DNA of 64,000 bases from Limenecus sp048360435 (GTDB taxonomy: Bacteria > Cyanobacteriota > Vampirovibrionia > Gastranaerophilales > Gastranaerophilaceae). Position 1 is the first letter of the stretch. Each line of letters begins with the position of its first letter. Below are positions 26,767-34,545 of this stretch, in pieces. Position numbers and translations under genes: made by a program. The DNA lies in NCBI GenBank assembly GCA_048360435.1, contig DBGCOP010000038.1, forward strand, positions 1-64,000. The letters run 5' to 3'. Under the pieces are notes generated by a model that did not search any database, was not told the origin of the DNA, and was given only the letters and a program-made list of their open reading frames with translations.

Positions 26767-26830
26767 ATTATAACTTATTTGCAATTGAAATGTCAATAAA
26801 TATGCAATAAAATTGACAAATAGTTATAAT
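26767..26830. promoter_or_regulatory. divergent promoter region with back-to-back -35 boxes
   Basis: Minus-strand promoter: TTGACA (26791-26796), 18 bases, TATAAT (26767-26772), driving the 62-residue gene. On the plus strand TTGACA (26813-26818) mirrors it, making a 7-bp inverted repeat TGTCAAT/ATTGACA with arm centres 21 bp apart. A plus-strand TATAAT sits at 26825-26830. The repeat may be just two -35 boxes or an operator for the RHH protein. Confidence 0.6.
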
Positions 26831-26845
26831 TAAGTTGTAAAAATC

Positions 26846-27010
26846 ATGAAAGATAACAAAACAAATACAAAAAAAAGATTCGTTTTATTAATTGAACATG
26901 ATATATATGATGAATTTAAGAAACTTGCAGAGGAACAAAACCGCACCGCAGGTAATCTTGGTGCTACTTTGGTCAAGGACTATGTAAAAAATAACAGAGA
27001 AAAAGACTAA
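26846..27010 (+). CDS. ribbon-helix-helix (CopG/Arc-like) DNA-binding protein
   Basis: 54 residues, starting at ATG 26846 and ending TAA 27008-27010. After a basic N-terminus comes RFVLLIEHDIYDEFKKLAEE, then QNRTAGNLGATLVKDYVKNN: a beta strand, helix A, a turn with NRT, and helix B, the RHH pattern. RHH proteins bind DNA as dimers and often repress their own divergent promoter. It is divergent from the 62-residue gene. No Shine-Dalgarno. It ends exactly where tgt ends on the other strand. Confidence 0.65.
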   Translation: MKDNKTNTKKRFVLLIEHDIYDEFKKLAEEQNRTAGNLGATLVKDYVKNNREKD

Positions 27011-28135
27011 CTATTTTTTCGGGAAGAGTCTTCCCATTCTTTCTGTGTAAAATTCTTCATATCTGTCTTCGAGAATAGCTTTTCTTGCTTCCTTGACGAG
27101 GTCAATCAGGAATTGAATGTTGTGAATACTCATCAAAATAGCGGCAGTTGCCTCGCCGGCTCTGAAAAGATGCCTGATGTAGGCTTTTGTATGGTTTTGG
27201 CAGGCATAACAATTACAGCTTGAATCCAGAGGGCTTGCATCTCTTTCAAATTCTTTGTTTTTTATAATTTTTCTACCGTCATGGGTAAAGAAAGAACCGT
27301 GGCGTGCATTTCTTGTCGGCAGAACACAATCAAACATGTCTACCCCTCTCAAAATACCGTCCAATAAGTCTTCCGGAGTACCTACCCCCATGAGGTATCT
27401 GGGCTTAAGTCTGGGCAGAAGCGGTGCTGTAAGCTCAACAAAGTGGTTTTTTACATCTGAAGGTTCGCCTACACTTACACCTCCAATTGCATATCCGACC
27501 GCATCAAAGGTAGAGATTACTTTTGCACTTTCTTTTCTTAAGTCATCATAAAAAGCACCCTGTACAATAGGGAAAAGAGCCTGGTCATCTCTTGTGTGTG
27601 CTTTGAAACATCTTTCAAGCCAGCGATGAGTGCGTTCCATTGCTGTTTTTGCTTCTTCATAGGTGCAAGGATAAGGTGCACATTCGTCAAAAGCCATTGC
27701 AATGTCAGAGCCCAAATCCTGTTGGATTTCCATAGAAATTTCGGGGTTTATGAAGTATTCTGTTCCTGTTTTTGCATCTTTAAATTTAACACCTTCTTCC
27801 GAGATGTTTCTTAAATCAGCAAGGCTGAAAACCTGAAATCCTCCGGAATCTGTAAGGATTGGCTTGTCCCAGTTCATCCACTTATGCAGACCGCCGAATT
27901 CTTTTATGAGCTTGTTGCCGGGGCGCAAAGACAGGTGGTATGAATTGCCCAGAATTATTTGTGCACCTGTGTCTTTCAGGTGGTCGTTTGTCATCATTTT
28001 AACAGCAGAATTTGTTCCTACGGGCATGAAAATAGGTGTTTCGATGTCTCCGTGAGGGGTATGCAAAAGACCGGCACGTGCTCCGGTCTTTTTGTCTTCT
28101 TTTAATAATTCATAGCTGAAAAAATCGCTTTTCAT
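27011..28135 (-). CDS. tgt: tRNA-guanine transglycosylase
   Basis: 374 residues from the ATG at 28135 (MKSDFFSYELLKED). A longer frame starts inside ndk, but the TAATG junction with the ndk stop and the family N-terminus favour this start. Motifs: ILTDSGGFQVFSL with the catalytic Asp, the second catalytic Asp region YLMGVGTPEDLLDGILRGVD, and the zinc site CNCYACQNHTKAYIRHL. It swaps guanine-34 for preQ1 in queuosine tRNAs. Translationally coupled to ndk. Confidence 0.93.
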   Translation of the reverse strand: MKSDFFSYELLKEDKKTGARAGLLHTPHGDIETPIFMPVGTNSAVKMMTNDHLKDTGAQIILGNSYHLSLRPGNKLIKEFGGLHKWMNWDKPILTDSGGFQVFSLADLRNISEEGVKFKDAKTGTEYFINPEISMEIQQDLGSDIAMAFDECAPYPCTYEEAKTAMERTHRWLERCFKAHTRDDQALFPIVQGAFYDDLRKESAKVISTFDAVGYAIGGVSVGEPSDVKNHFVELTAPLLPRLKPRYLMGVGTPEDLLDGILRGVDMFDCVLPTRNARHGSFFTHDGRKIIKNKEFERDASPLDSSCNCYACQNHTKAYIRHLFRAGEATAAILMSIHNIQFLIDLVKEARKAILEDRYEEFYTERMGRLFPKK

Positions 28136-28593
28136 TATTTCATATCTTCCCAAACATAATCCATCATTGATTTCCAATCACGGCAGAGTTCTTCGGGCTT
28201 AAAGTAGATGTTGATTTCTCTTTCTGCACTTTCACAAGAATCTGAACCATGAATTGTGTTGCATTCTTTTGTTTGTGCAAAATCAGCTCTGATAGTACCA
28301 ACTTGAGCGTCGTTAGGAACTGTTGAGCCCATCATATGACGCATACCTTCGATTACGTTTTTGCCTTCAACAACCATTGCAACAATCGGACCTGATGTAA
28401 TGTAGTTAATCAAATCTTGATAAAATGGTTTTCCTTTGTGTTCTTCGTAATGTTTTTCTGCAATTTCAAGGGTCGGTTGAAGCATTTTCAAACCCACAAT
28501 TTTGTAACCTTTGTGTTCAATTCTTCTGATAATGTTTCCGATTAGTCCTCTTTTTACGCCGTCAGGCTTGATTGCAACAAATGTTCTGTCCAT
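28135..28593 (-). CDS. ndk: nucleoside diphosphate kinase
   Basis: 152 residues starting MDRTFVAIKPDGVKRGLIG. The ATG four codons upstream is part of the ribosome site (ATGGAGGAATTA), so it is not used. Active-site His is in NTIHGSDSCESAEREI. It balances nucleoside triphosphate pools. Promoter on the minus strand: TTGTTA (28638-28643), 17 bases, TGC-TTCAAT (28615-28623). The last base of its codon set overlaps the tgt ATG as TAATG. Confidence 0.94.
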   Translation of the reverse strand: MDRTFVAIKPDGVKRGLIGNIIRRIEHKGYKIVGLKMLQPTLEIAEKHYEEHKGKPFYQDLINYITSGPIVAMVVEGKNVIEGMRHMMGSTVPNDAQVGTIRADFAQTKECNTIHGSDSCESAEREINIYFKPEELCRDWKSMMDYVWEDMK

Positions 28594-28614
28594 TAATTCC
28601 TCCATTTCAAGTTT

Positions 28615-28643
28615 ATTGAAGCATAAACACCAAGTTTTAACAA
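28615..28643 (-). promoter_or_regulatory. probable promoter of ndk-tgt
   Basis: TTGTTA -17- TTCAAT preceded by TGC, giving a leader of about 15 bases with GGAGG. Confidence 0.45.
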
Positions 28644-28813
28644 GTTTTAAGCTTTTGAAGAGAATAATGTTTATTTTTTAAATTTTTTGTGAAAAAATGT
28701 TAAGAACACAGCCGTCATATAGCATTTTTTAGTTTGTTCAAACTTCATGTAATTGTGTGAGTGCGTAAAGTGCTTGTCTGGCAAATTTTAAAGAAAGTCG
28801 TTAATACAAAACA

Positions 28814-29422
28814 ATGGTTGCCGAAAAAATAAATCCACTATTAAAGAGAATAGCAAAAGGAGCGTACAATCTGGGGGATCACAATGACCCTTTGAATGCA
28901 GTGCTTGCAATTGCTCTTTTTAAAGGTATAAATCGTCCGCTTTTCACTATGATGGATAAAGAATCCGACCCTCAGGTCAAAAAATATGCAGCTTTTCGTG
29001 AAGGGTTGACAGAGGTTATTGCGGCGACTACTTACATAGCTACAAACAAAATAATGGTTAATCCGCTTGCGAAAAAGCTGGCAGACAAAACAGGCGGCTC
29101 TTTAGGGAAAATTACTCACGGTCTTGAGTTTTTGTGTGTATGTTTGAGTGCGGTGCTTTTGATACCGCTTGCTTGTAATCTGGTTTTGAATCCTGTTATG
29201 AAAGGTGTTGAAAAACTTACAGGTAAGAAAAAACAGGGTGAAAACAAATTGGACATAAAAGAAAATGCTGTTTCTGAACTCTCAAAACCTGAAAGTCCGA
29301 AAGCTGTTTTTGAGAATGTTCCGAAAGGTCCTAACAGTCTTGTTGCGGTTTTACAAAACAAATATACGCCCTATAATAACTCTTTCAACGGCGTCAATAA
29401 AAATGGGAAAGTGGGGTTATAG
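28814..29422 (+). CDS. membrane protein of a paralogous unknown family, member A
   Basis: 202 residues. A conserved opening (about 35-75) reads INRPLFTMMDKESDPQVKKY then AAFREGLTEVIAATTYIA, a hydrophobic pair follows, and a second membrane segment ends LNPVMKGVEKLTGKK. The next gene has the same layout (RPAFTLADTHVDKETRKYSA, YQVLCLGIYLAV, LHPVMKALHM), so the two are paralogues. The tail after 145 is Lys/Pro/Ser-rich and probably disordered. No known family. No Shine-Dalgarno. Its TAG is directly followed by the next ATG. Confidence 0.55.
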   Translation: MVAEKINPLLKRIAKGAYNLGDHNDPLNAVLAIALFKGINRPLFTMMDKESDPQVKKYAAFREGLTEVIAATTYIATNKIMVNPLAKKLADKTGGSLGKITHGLEFLCVCLSAVLLIPLACNLVLNPVMKGVEKLTGKKKQGENKLDIKENAVSELSKPESPKAVFENVPKGPNSLVAVLQNKYTPYNNSFNGVNKNGKVGL

Positions 29423-30154
29423 ATGATTACCAACACTTTTGTACATTTGATTTCAAAAAACGGTTTCCAAAACCTTATTCAAAATACAACAGCTCAGGTT
29501 TCAATTGAAACGGGCTTGAAAGCAGCCGGAAGACCTGCTTTCACACTGGCTGATACACACGTTGATAAAGAAACAAGAAAATACTCGGCTGTGAAAGAAC
29601 TTTTATATCAGGTTTTGTGTCTTGGAATTTATCTTGCTGTTATTCCTGTGACATTTAAAAAGGGCGGTTTTGCAGCGTTCAAGAAAATTTGTAGAAATAT
29701 AGATAAACACCCTGAACTGCTTAAAAGCTTGATTAATCCAAAAAATAAAGAACAGGCTCTTTCATGTTCAATTGATATGTTCAAAAATGAAAAAGGTCTG
29801 CTCGCTCTTCATAAACTCGGGCACCTCAGCCCCGAAAAAAGGCTTGATGCTAATAATCCTATGGCTAAGAAGCTTTTTGAAACATTAGAGAAAAATATTG
29901 ATTTGAAAAAAGTTTCGAAAGACTTTATGGAAAAAGTCAAACACGAACACCAGAGCAGTGATTTCTTCAAACAGTTTTATATAGCAAAAGGCGGAATTGA
30001 AATGAGCTCAATTGTCGGTTCTGTTGTGGGCTTGACTATTCTGGCTCCGGAGTTGAGCCACCTGATTCTTCACCCTGTGATGAAGGCTCTTCATATGGAT
30101 GCACCTAAAGCCGCTAAAGAAGAAAAAACTCAAAATATTGATAAACAAGCTTAG
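29423..30154 (+). CDS. membrane protein of a paralogous unknown family, member B
   Basis: 243 residues. It shares the RPxFTxxDxxxDxxxxKYxA opening and the C-terminal LxHPVMK membrane segment with member A. It has an extra helical insertion of about 90 residues between them (KKICRNIDKHPELLKSLINP onward). Probably an inner-membrane protein. It abuts member A without a gap and lies 43 bases before lptB, so a role near envelope assembly is possible by context only. Confidence 0.55.
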   Translation: MITNTFVHLISKNGFQNLIQNTTAQVSIETGLKAAGRPAFTLADTHVDKETRKYSAVKELLYQVLCLGIYLAVIPVTFKKGGFAAFKKICRNIDKHPELLKSLINPKNKEQALSCSIDMFKNEKGLLALHKLGHLSPEKRLDANNPMAKKLFETLEKNIDLKKVSKDFMEKVKHEHQSSDFFKQFYIAKGGIEMSSIVGSVVGLTILAPELSHLILHPVMKALHMDAPKAAKEEKTQNIDKQA

Positions 30155-30197
30155 TTTTTTGTGGTATCCTTTATAGATAAAAGGTGGAATTTAATCT

Positions 30198-30923
30198 ATG
30201 AAAATCACAGCAAAAAATCTTGTTAAAATATACGGTGACAGAACCGTTGTTAATGATATAAGTTTTGAAGTAAACAAAGGCGAGGTTGTCGGTCTTTTAG
30301 GGCCGAATGGTGCAGGTAAAACGACTACATTCTATATGGTTGTCGGACTTGTGAAGGCTAACGGGGGCAAAGTTTTTCTTGGCGATAAAGATTTGACCAA
30401 CGTTCCGATGAACATTCGTGCAAAAGAAGGTATCGGCTATCTTCCTCAGGAGGCTTCAATCTTTAGAAAACTGTCTGTTGAGGATAATATTAAGCTTGTT
30501 TTGCAGATGAATGAAAAACTGACAGAGGATGAAAAGAAAAAGAAACTCGAAGATCTTCTGGGCGAGTTTGGTATGGAGAAAAAGAGAAAATTCTCTGCAA
30601 TTTCACTCTCAGGCGGAGAAAGAAGAAGGGTTGAGCTGGCTCGAGCCTTGGCTGCAAGTCCGGAGTTTATTCTTCTTGACGAACCTTTTACGGGGATTGA
30701 CCCTATCGCAATCGGCGAAATCAAAGATAATATCCGTAAACTCTCCGAAGAAAAGGGGCTGGGTGTTTTGATTACCGACCATAACCCGAAGGCTACTTTG
30801 TCTATCACAGACAGAGCGTATGTTATTTTTGACGGAAAGATAAAAATTCAGGGTAAGAGCGTTGAAGTTGCGAATGACCCTGTTGCAAAACAGTTCTATT
30901 TAGGAAAGGATTTCACGCTGTAA
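30198..30923 (+). CDS. lptB: LPS export ABC transporter ATP-binding protein
   Basis: 241 residues. Walker A GPNGAGKTTTFYMVVGL, Q loop GYLPQEASIFRKLSVEDN, signature SLSGGERRRVELARAL, Walker B FILLDEPFTGIDPI, and the switch His in ITDHNPKATL. The QEASIFRKL and TGIDP wording is typical of LptB. With LptF/G it extracts lipopolysaccharide from the inner membrane, implying a Gram-negative envelope. AAGGTGG precedes the ATG. Its TAA overlaps the next ATG (TAATG). Confidence 0.92.
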   Translation: MKITAKNLVKIYGDRTVVNDISFEVNKGEVVGLLGPNGAGKTTTFYMVVGLVKANGGKVFLGDKDLTNVPMNIRAKEGIGYLPQEASIFRKLSVEDNIKLVLQMNEKLTEDEKKKKLEDLLGEFGMEKKRKFSAISLSGGERRRVELARALAASPEFILLDEPFTGIDPIAIGEIKDNIRKLSEEKGLGVLITDHNPKATLSITDRAYVIFDGKIKIQGKSVEVANDPVAKQFYLGKDFTL

Positions 30924-32047
30924 TGAAAATCCCGAAGATTGAACTTCCTTTCAAAATTTTTGACGGATATATTACAAAACAGGTGTTTGCTGCTACGCTG
31001 GTGTGTATTTTCCTTTTTGTTGTAATCTGGATTGCACCGGAGACACTTTTGAAGGTTATCAAAAGAACTCTTTCAGGAGATTATACACCATGGGTGGCAA
31101 TACAGCTTCTGGTTTATGAAGTTCCGAAAATTGTCGGAAAAGCTCTGCCTGTCGGGCTGCTTCTGGGGACATTGTTCACTTTTGACAAACTCACAAAGGA
31201 TTCTGAGCTGACGGTTTTAAGAGGCATTGGACTTTCCTTCTGGAGGATTGTTTATCCTATTGCGGTTTTGAGCGTATTTGTTTCAGTGCTTTGCTTTTCT
31301 CTGTATAATACTTTGATTCCTTACAGCGAAAAGCGAATTAATGACTTAAAACATGAAAGATATCAGACTCATTTTGTTTTTACGGAAAAAGCTGATAAAG
31401 ACACATTGAAGAAGATAATCGTCGTACCTTCTTATCACGACGACCAGATTAGTCATCCTTTGATTTTAAATTTTGATGCTAATCCTTATACTAACATTAG
31501 CGTTTTGGACAGTATCTTACAAGCGGATTATGCTGTTTATACAAAAGACAGCTGGGTTGTATATAACGTGAAAAAATATGACCTTGCTGATGACGGGGTT
31601 TTTGAAAGTATAACGAACGAAAAATCCGAGCAGATTTTAAAAGGTGAAAAAGCAAATGTTGCTTACAAACTCATGTCTTATTCGACTAAGCGAGATCGTG
31701 AATTGAATAATGCGGAAATTACTGATTATATAAAAATGCTGAACGAAGAAGGGCTGAAGGACGAATATAGATTCATGCTGAACAAATACCTTCAACGGTA
31801 TTTCCATTCTGCGATATGTATTTTGTTTGCGGTTCTGGGTTGTCTTCTCGGTTTCAGCAAGCCCAGAGAACAAAAACTCGTAAATTTTGTAATCGGTATA
31901 GGTATAGTTTTTGGCTATTACATCACGCTTCCTTTTTTCGATATGTGTGCTGAGAAAGGAATTCTGAGCCCTTATATCACATCATCAATCCAGCCCATAG
32001 CTATATTCATTGCAATATTCATATTCAAAAAAATAAAAGACTTGTAA
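30923..32047 (+). CDS. LptF/LptG family LPS export permease
   Basis: 374 residues with the YjgP/YjgQ layout: an N-terminal amphipathic start (FKIFDGYITKQVFAATLVCI), three membrane helices in the first 130 residues, a periplasmic beta-jellyroll domain (about 135-270), and three more helices at the C-terminus. ILFAVLGCLLGFS and the final FIAIFIFKKIKD fit the family. E. coli uses two such genes; only one is here, so it may form a homodimer or have a partner elsewhere. Coupled to lptB. Confidence 0.85.
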   Translation: MKIPKIELPFKIFDGYITKQVFAATLVCIFLFVVIWIAPETLLKVIKRTLSGDYTPWVAIQLLVYEVPKIVGKALPVGLLLGTLFTFDKLTKDSELTVLRGIGLSFWRIVYPIAVLSVFVSVLCFSLYNTLIPYSEKRINDLKHERYQTHFVFTEKADKDTLKKIIVVPSYHDDQISHPLILNFDANPYTNISVLDSILQADYAVYTKDSWVVYNVKKYDLADDGVFESITNEKSEQILKGEKANVAYKLMSYSTKRDRELNNAEITDYIKMLNEEGLKDEYRFMLNKYLQRYFHSAICILFAVLGCLLGFSKPREQKLVNFVIGIGIVFGYYITLPFFDMCAEKGILSPYITSSIQPIAIFIAIFIFKKIKDL

Positions 32048-32059
32048 GGTCAGGTGACG

Positions 32060-32899
32060 ATGAAAAAATTTTTAACGATAATGGTTTTATTAACAGCAGC
32101 CATGCTTTTTTGCAGCAAAGCGGATGCTGACTTGATTTGTAATGATTGCAGCAACATTGAAATTTCTAACAGCAGCGGACTTTATATTATCCATATTCCG
32201 GCAGCGAGAAAATCAAGAATTGAACCTTATATTACAAAGTTTTTGACTACCAATAGAGACGTGTTCAAAAAAACGGGTGCTGAACTTGTGATTAATGCGG
32301 GGTATTTTGACCCGAAGAATCACGGAACATCATCTTATGTGGTAATAAATAAGGAGACTGTGCTTGACCCTGAGGAGAATACTGCTTTGATGGAGAATAA
32401 GGCACTTGTTCCTCATATGAAAAAAATATTAAACAGATCTGAATTTCGGATTTTGAACTGCCGCGGCAATATCAAATATGAAATTGCTCCTCACAATGCA
32501 AAAATCCCTTTCAGATGTGAACTTGTTCATTCTATTCAGGCAGGGCCTCTTCTTTATCCTGACTTGAGACTCGAGGAAGAATATTTTGTTTCAAAAGAAA
32601 ACGGCAAGGTCGTAAGAGATTCGATTTCTGCGTTGAAAAAATGCGCAAGAACAGCAATTGGCTACAAAGATGATGACCTTTATATAATCATTGCAACAAC
32701 AAAACACAAACTCACCCTGCCTGAACTGTCAGAGGTTTGCCGGCAGCTTTCTTTGGACAAAGCAATGAACTTTGATGGAGGCGGTTCTACGTCTTTGAAT
32801 TTTAAAGGGACGAAAAACCCGGATTACAAAAACTGGGAAATTACCTCTGACAAGGATAAAAACGCCAGAAAGCTGAAATCGTTTCTTGTAATCTATTAA
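32060..32899 (+). CDS. exported phosphodiester glycosidase-like protein (NAGPA domain)
   Basis: 279 residues from the ATG at 32060, preferred to an in-frame GTG two codons upstream because AGGTGA then fits as ribosome site. A signal peptide (MKKFLTIMVLLTAAMLF) precedes a NAGPA/DUF2233 domain: ELVINAGYFDPKNHGTSSYV, ARTAIGYKDDDLYIIIA, and MNFDGGGSTSLNFKG. Relatives hydrolyse phosphodiester-linked sugars or trim exopolysaccharide. Downstream of the LPS exporter (12-base gap), so action on envelope glycans is plausible. Confidence 0.8.
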   Translation: MKKFLTIMVLLTAAMLFCSKADADLICNDCSNIEISNSSGLYIIHIPAARKSRIEPYITKFLTTNRDVFKKTGAELVINAGYFDPKNHGTSSYVVINKETVLDPEENTALMENKALVPHMKKILNRSEFRILNCRGNIKYEIAPHNAKIPFRCELVHSIQAGPLLYPDLRLEEEYFVSKENGKVVRDSISALKKCARTAIGYKDDDLYIIIATTKHKLTLPELSEVCRQLSLDKAMNFDGGGSTSLNFKGTKNPDYKNWEITSDKDKNARKLKSFLVIY

Positions 32900-32966
32900 T
32901 GTTTATTTTGTTGCATTTTCGGGCATTATCCATGTGTAAGCGTGTGCTGTTAGGAAAGGCTGCATT

Positions 32967-33059
32967 ATGGATAAGTTTCTTGAAACGCTCAAAGAAGTAG
33001 TAAGAATGTGCGCACTCATCTGCCGCAAGGGTCTTTCTACTATGTTTGGAGTGTATTAG
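32967..33059 (+). CDS. possible 30-residue protein
   Basis: ATG at 32967 with AGGAAAGG 7 bases upstream; the frame reads MDKFLETLKEVVRMCALICR then KGLSTMFGVY and ends TAG, just before the convergent speE end. The peptide would form one amphipathic to hydrophobic helix with two Cys. It could be a small membrane protein or a chance frame; I have no homology. Confidence 0.35.
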   Translation: MDKFLETLKEVVRMCALICRKGLSTMFGVY

Positions 33060-33073
33060 ACAAGTCTGAAGAG

Positions 33074-33913
33074 CTATTTTGTTAATTCTTTTACAAAATT
33101 AGGCAGAGCAAAACTTGCAAGGTGATATTCCTTGTTGTAAATCTTGCAGAGCTTTGTTATTTTTTCTGCTCTTTCTTCGTCAATGAAATCAAACGGTCTT
33201 ACGGTTTCGGAACAGAAACACCAGCTCCAGTATCCGCCCGGATAAGAAGGAATCGGACCTGTGAAGGTGTCAACAATCGGGAAGACTTTTCTCAAAAGCG
33301 GGTACATCTTTTTCATTTCAGCCTGATTTATGAAAGGGGATTCAGACTGTGCAGCCATGATTCCGCCTTCTTTGAGTGCTTCTTTTACGTTTGTGTAAAA
33401 CTCTTCTGTGAAGAGCCCTTCGCCCGGTCCCATCGGGTCTGTGGAGTCGATGAGGATTATGTCATATTGAGCTTTTTTGTCTTTGATGAATTCGATTGCA
33501 TCTTCGACTTTAACTTCGACTTTCGGGTCATCTAGGCCGCAGGCGATTGTGGGAAGATATTTTTTGCAGGCATCTACAACCATGCCGTCTATTTCGCACA
33601 GGACTACATTTTTTACAGTTTCATGTTTGAGAACTTCTCTGATTGTACCGCCGTCACCGCCGCCGATTACGAGGACGGATTCGGGTTTTTTGTGAGACAT
33701 CATCGGGATGTGAGAAATCATTTCATGATAGAAAAACTCGTCTCTTTCTGTTGTCATCATTAGTCCGTCTAGGGTGAGGACTCTGCCCATTGATTCTGTG
33801 TCAAAGATGTCGACTTTTTGAAATTCGGATTGTCCGCTGAAGAGTGTTTCTTTTACGGTCATGCAGCAGCCGAAGCCGTCTTTGCTGAGTTCGCAGTATT
33901 TCATATCTAGCAT
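33074..33913 (-). CDS. speE: spermidine synthase
   Basis: 279 residues from the ATG at 33913 (MLDMKYCELSKDGFG). A longer frame to 34012 is rejected because the TATAAT promoter lies between the two candidate starts and AGAGGAAA fits the shorter one. Motifs: VLTLDGLMMTTERDEFFYHE, VLVIGGGDGGTIREVL for decarboxylated SAM, and IILIDSTDPMGPGEGLF. It transfers aminopropyl to putrescine. No speD or arginine decarboxylase is nearby. Confidence 0.93.
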   Translation of the reverse strand: MLDMKYCELSKDGFGCCMTVKETLFSGQSEFQKVDIFDTESMGRVLTLDGLMMTTERDEFFYHEMISHIPMMSHKKPESVLVIGGGDGGTIREVLKHETVKNVVLCEIDGMVVDACKKYLPTIACGLDDPKVEVKVEDAIEFIKDKKAQYDIILIDSTDPMGPGEGLFTEEFYTNVKEALKEGGIMAAQSESPFINQAEMKKMYPLLRKVFPIVDTFTGPIPSYPGGYWSWCFCSETVRPFDFIDEERAEKITKLCKIYNKEYHLASFALPNFVKELTK

Positions 33914-33947
33914 AGTGATTTCCTCTTTTTTGTGTTCGGTGTTTATG

Positions 33948-33956
33948 ATTATAGCA
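33948..33956 (-). promoter_or_regulatory. extended -10 promoter of speE
   Basis: Minus strand TGC-TATAAT, 34 bases before the ATG at 33913; it decides the speE start. Confidence 0.65.
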
Positions 33957-34060
33957 TGTAAATATTTTGTGTTAACTGTGAATATTTTGGTGGTGTTACA
34001 TAAACGGAACATATATTAAATTAATTGATTCATTTTGTGATAGCCTGCCCCGTAGGGTTC

Positions 34061-34088
34061 GTGTTGTTGTTGTTGTGTGTGTGTGTGG
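34061..34088 (+). repeat. short simple repeat, GTT then GT units
   Basis: Four GTT-like units run into six GT units in the speE/XRE intergenic gap (33914-34163). The rest of that 250-base gap shows only the speE promoter and no open frame. Confidence 0.7.
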
Positions 34089-34163
34089 CTCTTCGGAATT
34101 ATATATTCATAAATCGCCAAATTGTCCCTGTATTTTAATTTGAAATTCCTTTAAGTTTCCAAT

Positions 34164-34484
34164 ATGGATTATCAGAAATTAATTAATAACGGAATAAAAA
34201 GGCTTAGAGAAAAAACAGGCTTAACTCAAGAACAGTTTGCTGAGAAAATTAATTTGTCAACAAAAGGACTTAGCAATCTTGAAAGAAATAGGTATCAGCC
34301 AAACCCTGAAACAGTAGATATGATATGCAAAGCTTTTGACATCCACCCCGTTGACCTGCTTCTCGAATATCCCGAAGCACTCGACTCAAACGATGCACTG
34401 AAACAAATAAATGTAATTTTAAAGACCTATTCAAAAGAAGAACTCAACAAACTGCTCAAAGTTTTGAGTGTACTGAAAGATTAA
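34164..34484 (+). CDS. XRE-family helix-turn-helix regulator
   Basis: 106 residues. The HTH (about 8-65) reads IKRLREKTGLTQEQFAEKIN, STKGLSNLERNRYQP, then TVDMICKAFDIHPVDLLLE. A short helical C-terminus (70-106) could dimerise. There is no ligand or enzymatic domain. No Shine-Dalgarno; TAAGTT lies 6 bases upstream, so it may be leaderless. Target unknown; the simple GT repeat sits 75 bases upstream. Confidence 0.8.
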   Translation: MDYQKLINNGIKRLREKTGLTQEQFAEKINLSTKGLSNLERNRYQPNPETVDMICKAFDIHPVDLLLEYPEALDSNDALKQINVILKTYSKEELNKLLKVLSVLKD

Positions 34485-34501
34485 ACCGAAAATTAAGCAT
34501 A

Positions 34502-34533
34502 AAAAAGAGAGGAACAACTCCTCTCTTTTTTTC
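34502..34533. terminator. bidirectional intrinsic terminator
   Basis: AAAAAGAGAGGA and TCCTCTCTTTTT pair around ACAAC with T runs on both strands, serving the XRE gene and the convergent antiporter gene. Confidence 0.88.
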
Positions 34534-34545
34534 TTTATTTATAAA

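Noticed and set aside
26791..26818. Claiming TGTCAAT/ATTGACA as a proven operator
   Set aside because: The arms equal two opposed -35 boxes, so symmetry alone is not proof; kept only as a possibility.
28136..28177. Longer tgt start inside ndk
   Set aside because: The TAATG junction and the family N-terminus fit 28135.
33914..34012. 33 extra N-terminal codons for speE
   Set aside because: They lie upstream of the -10 TATAAT and of the AGAGGAAA site.
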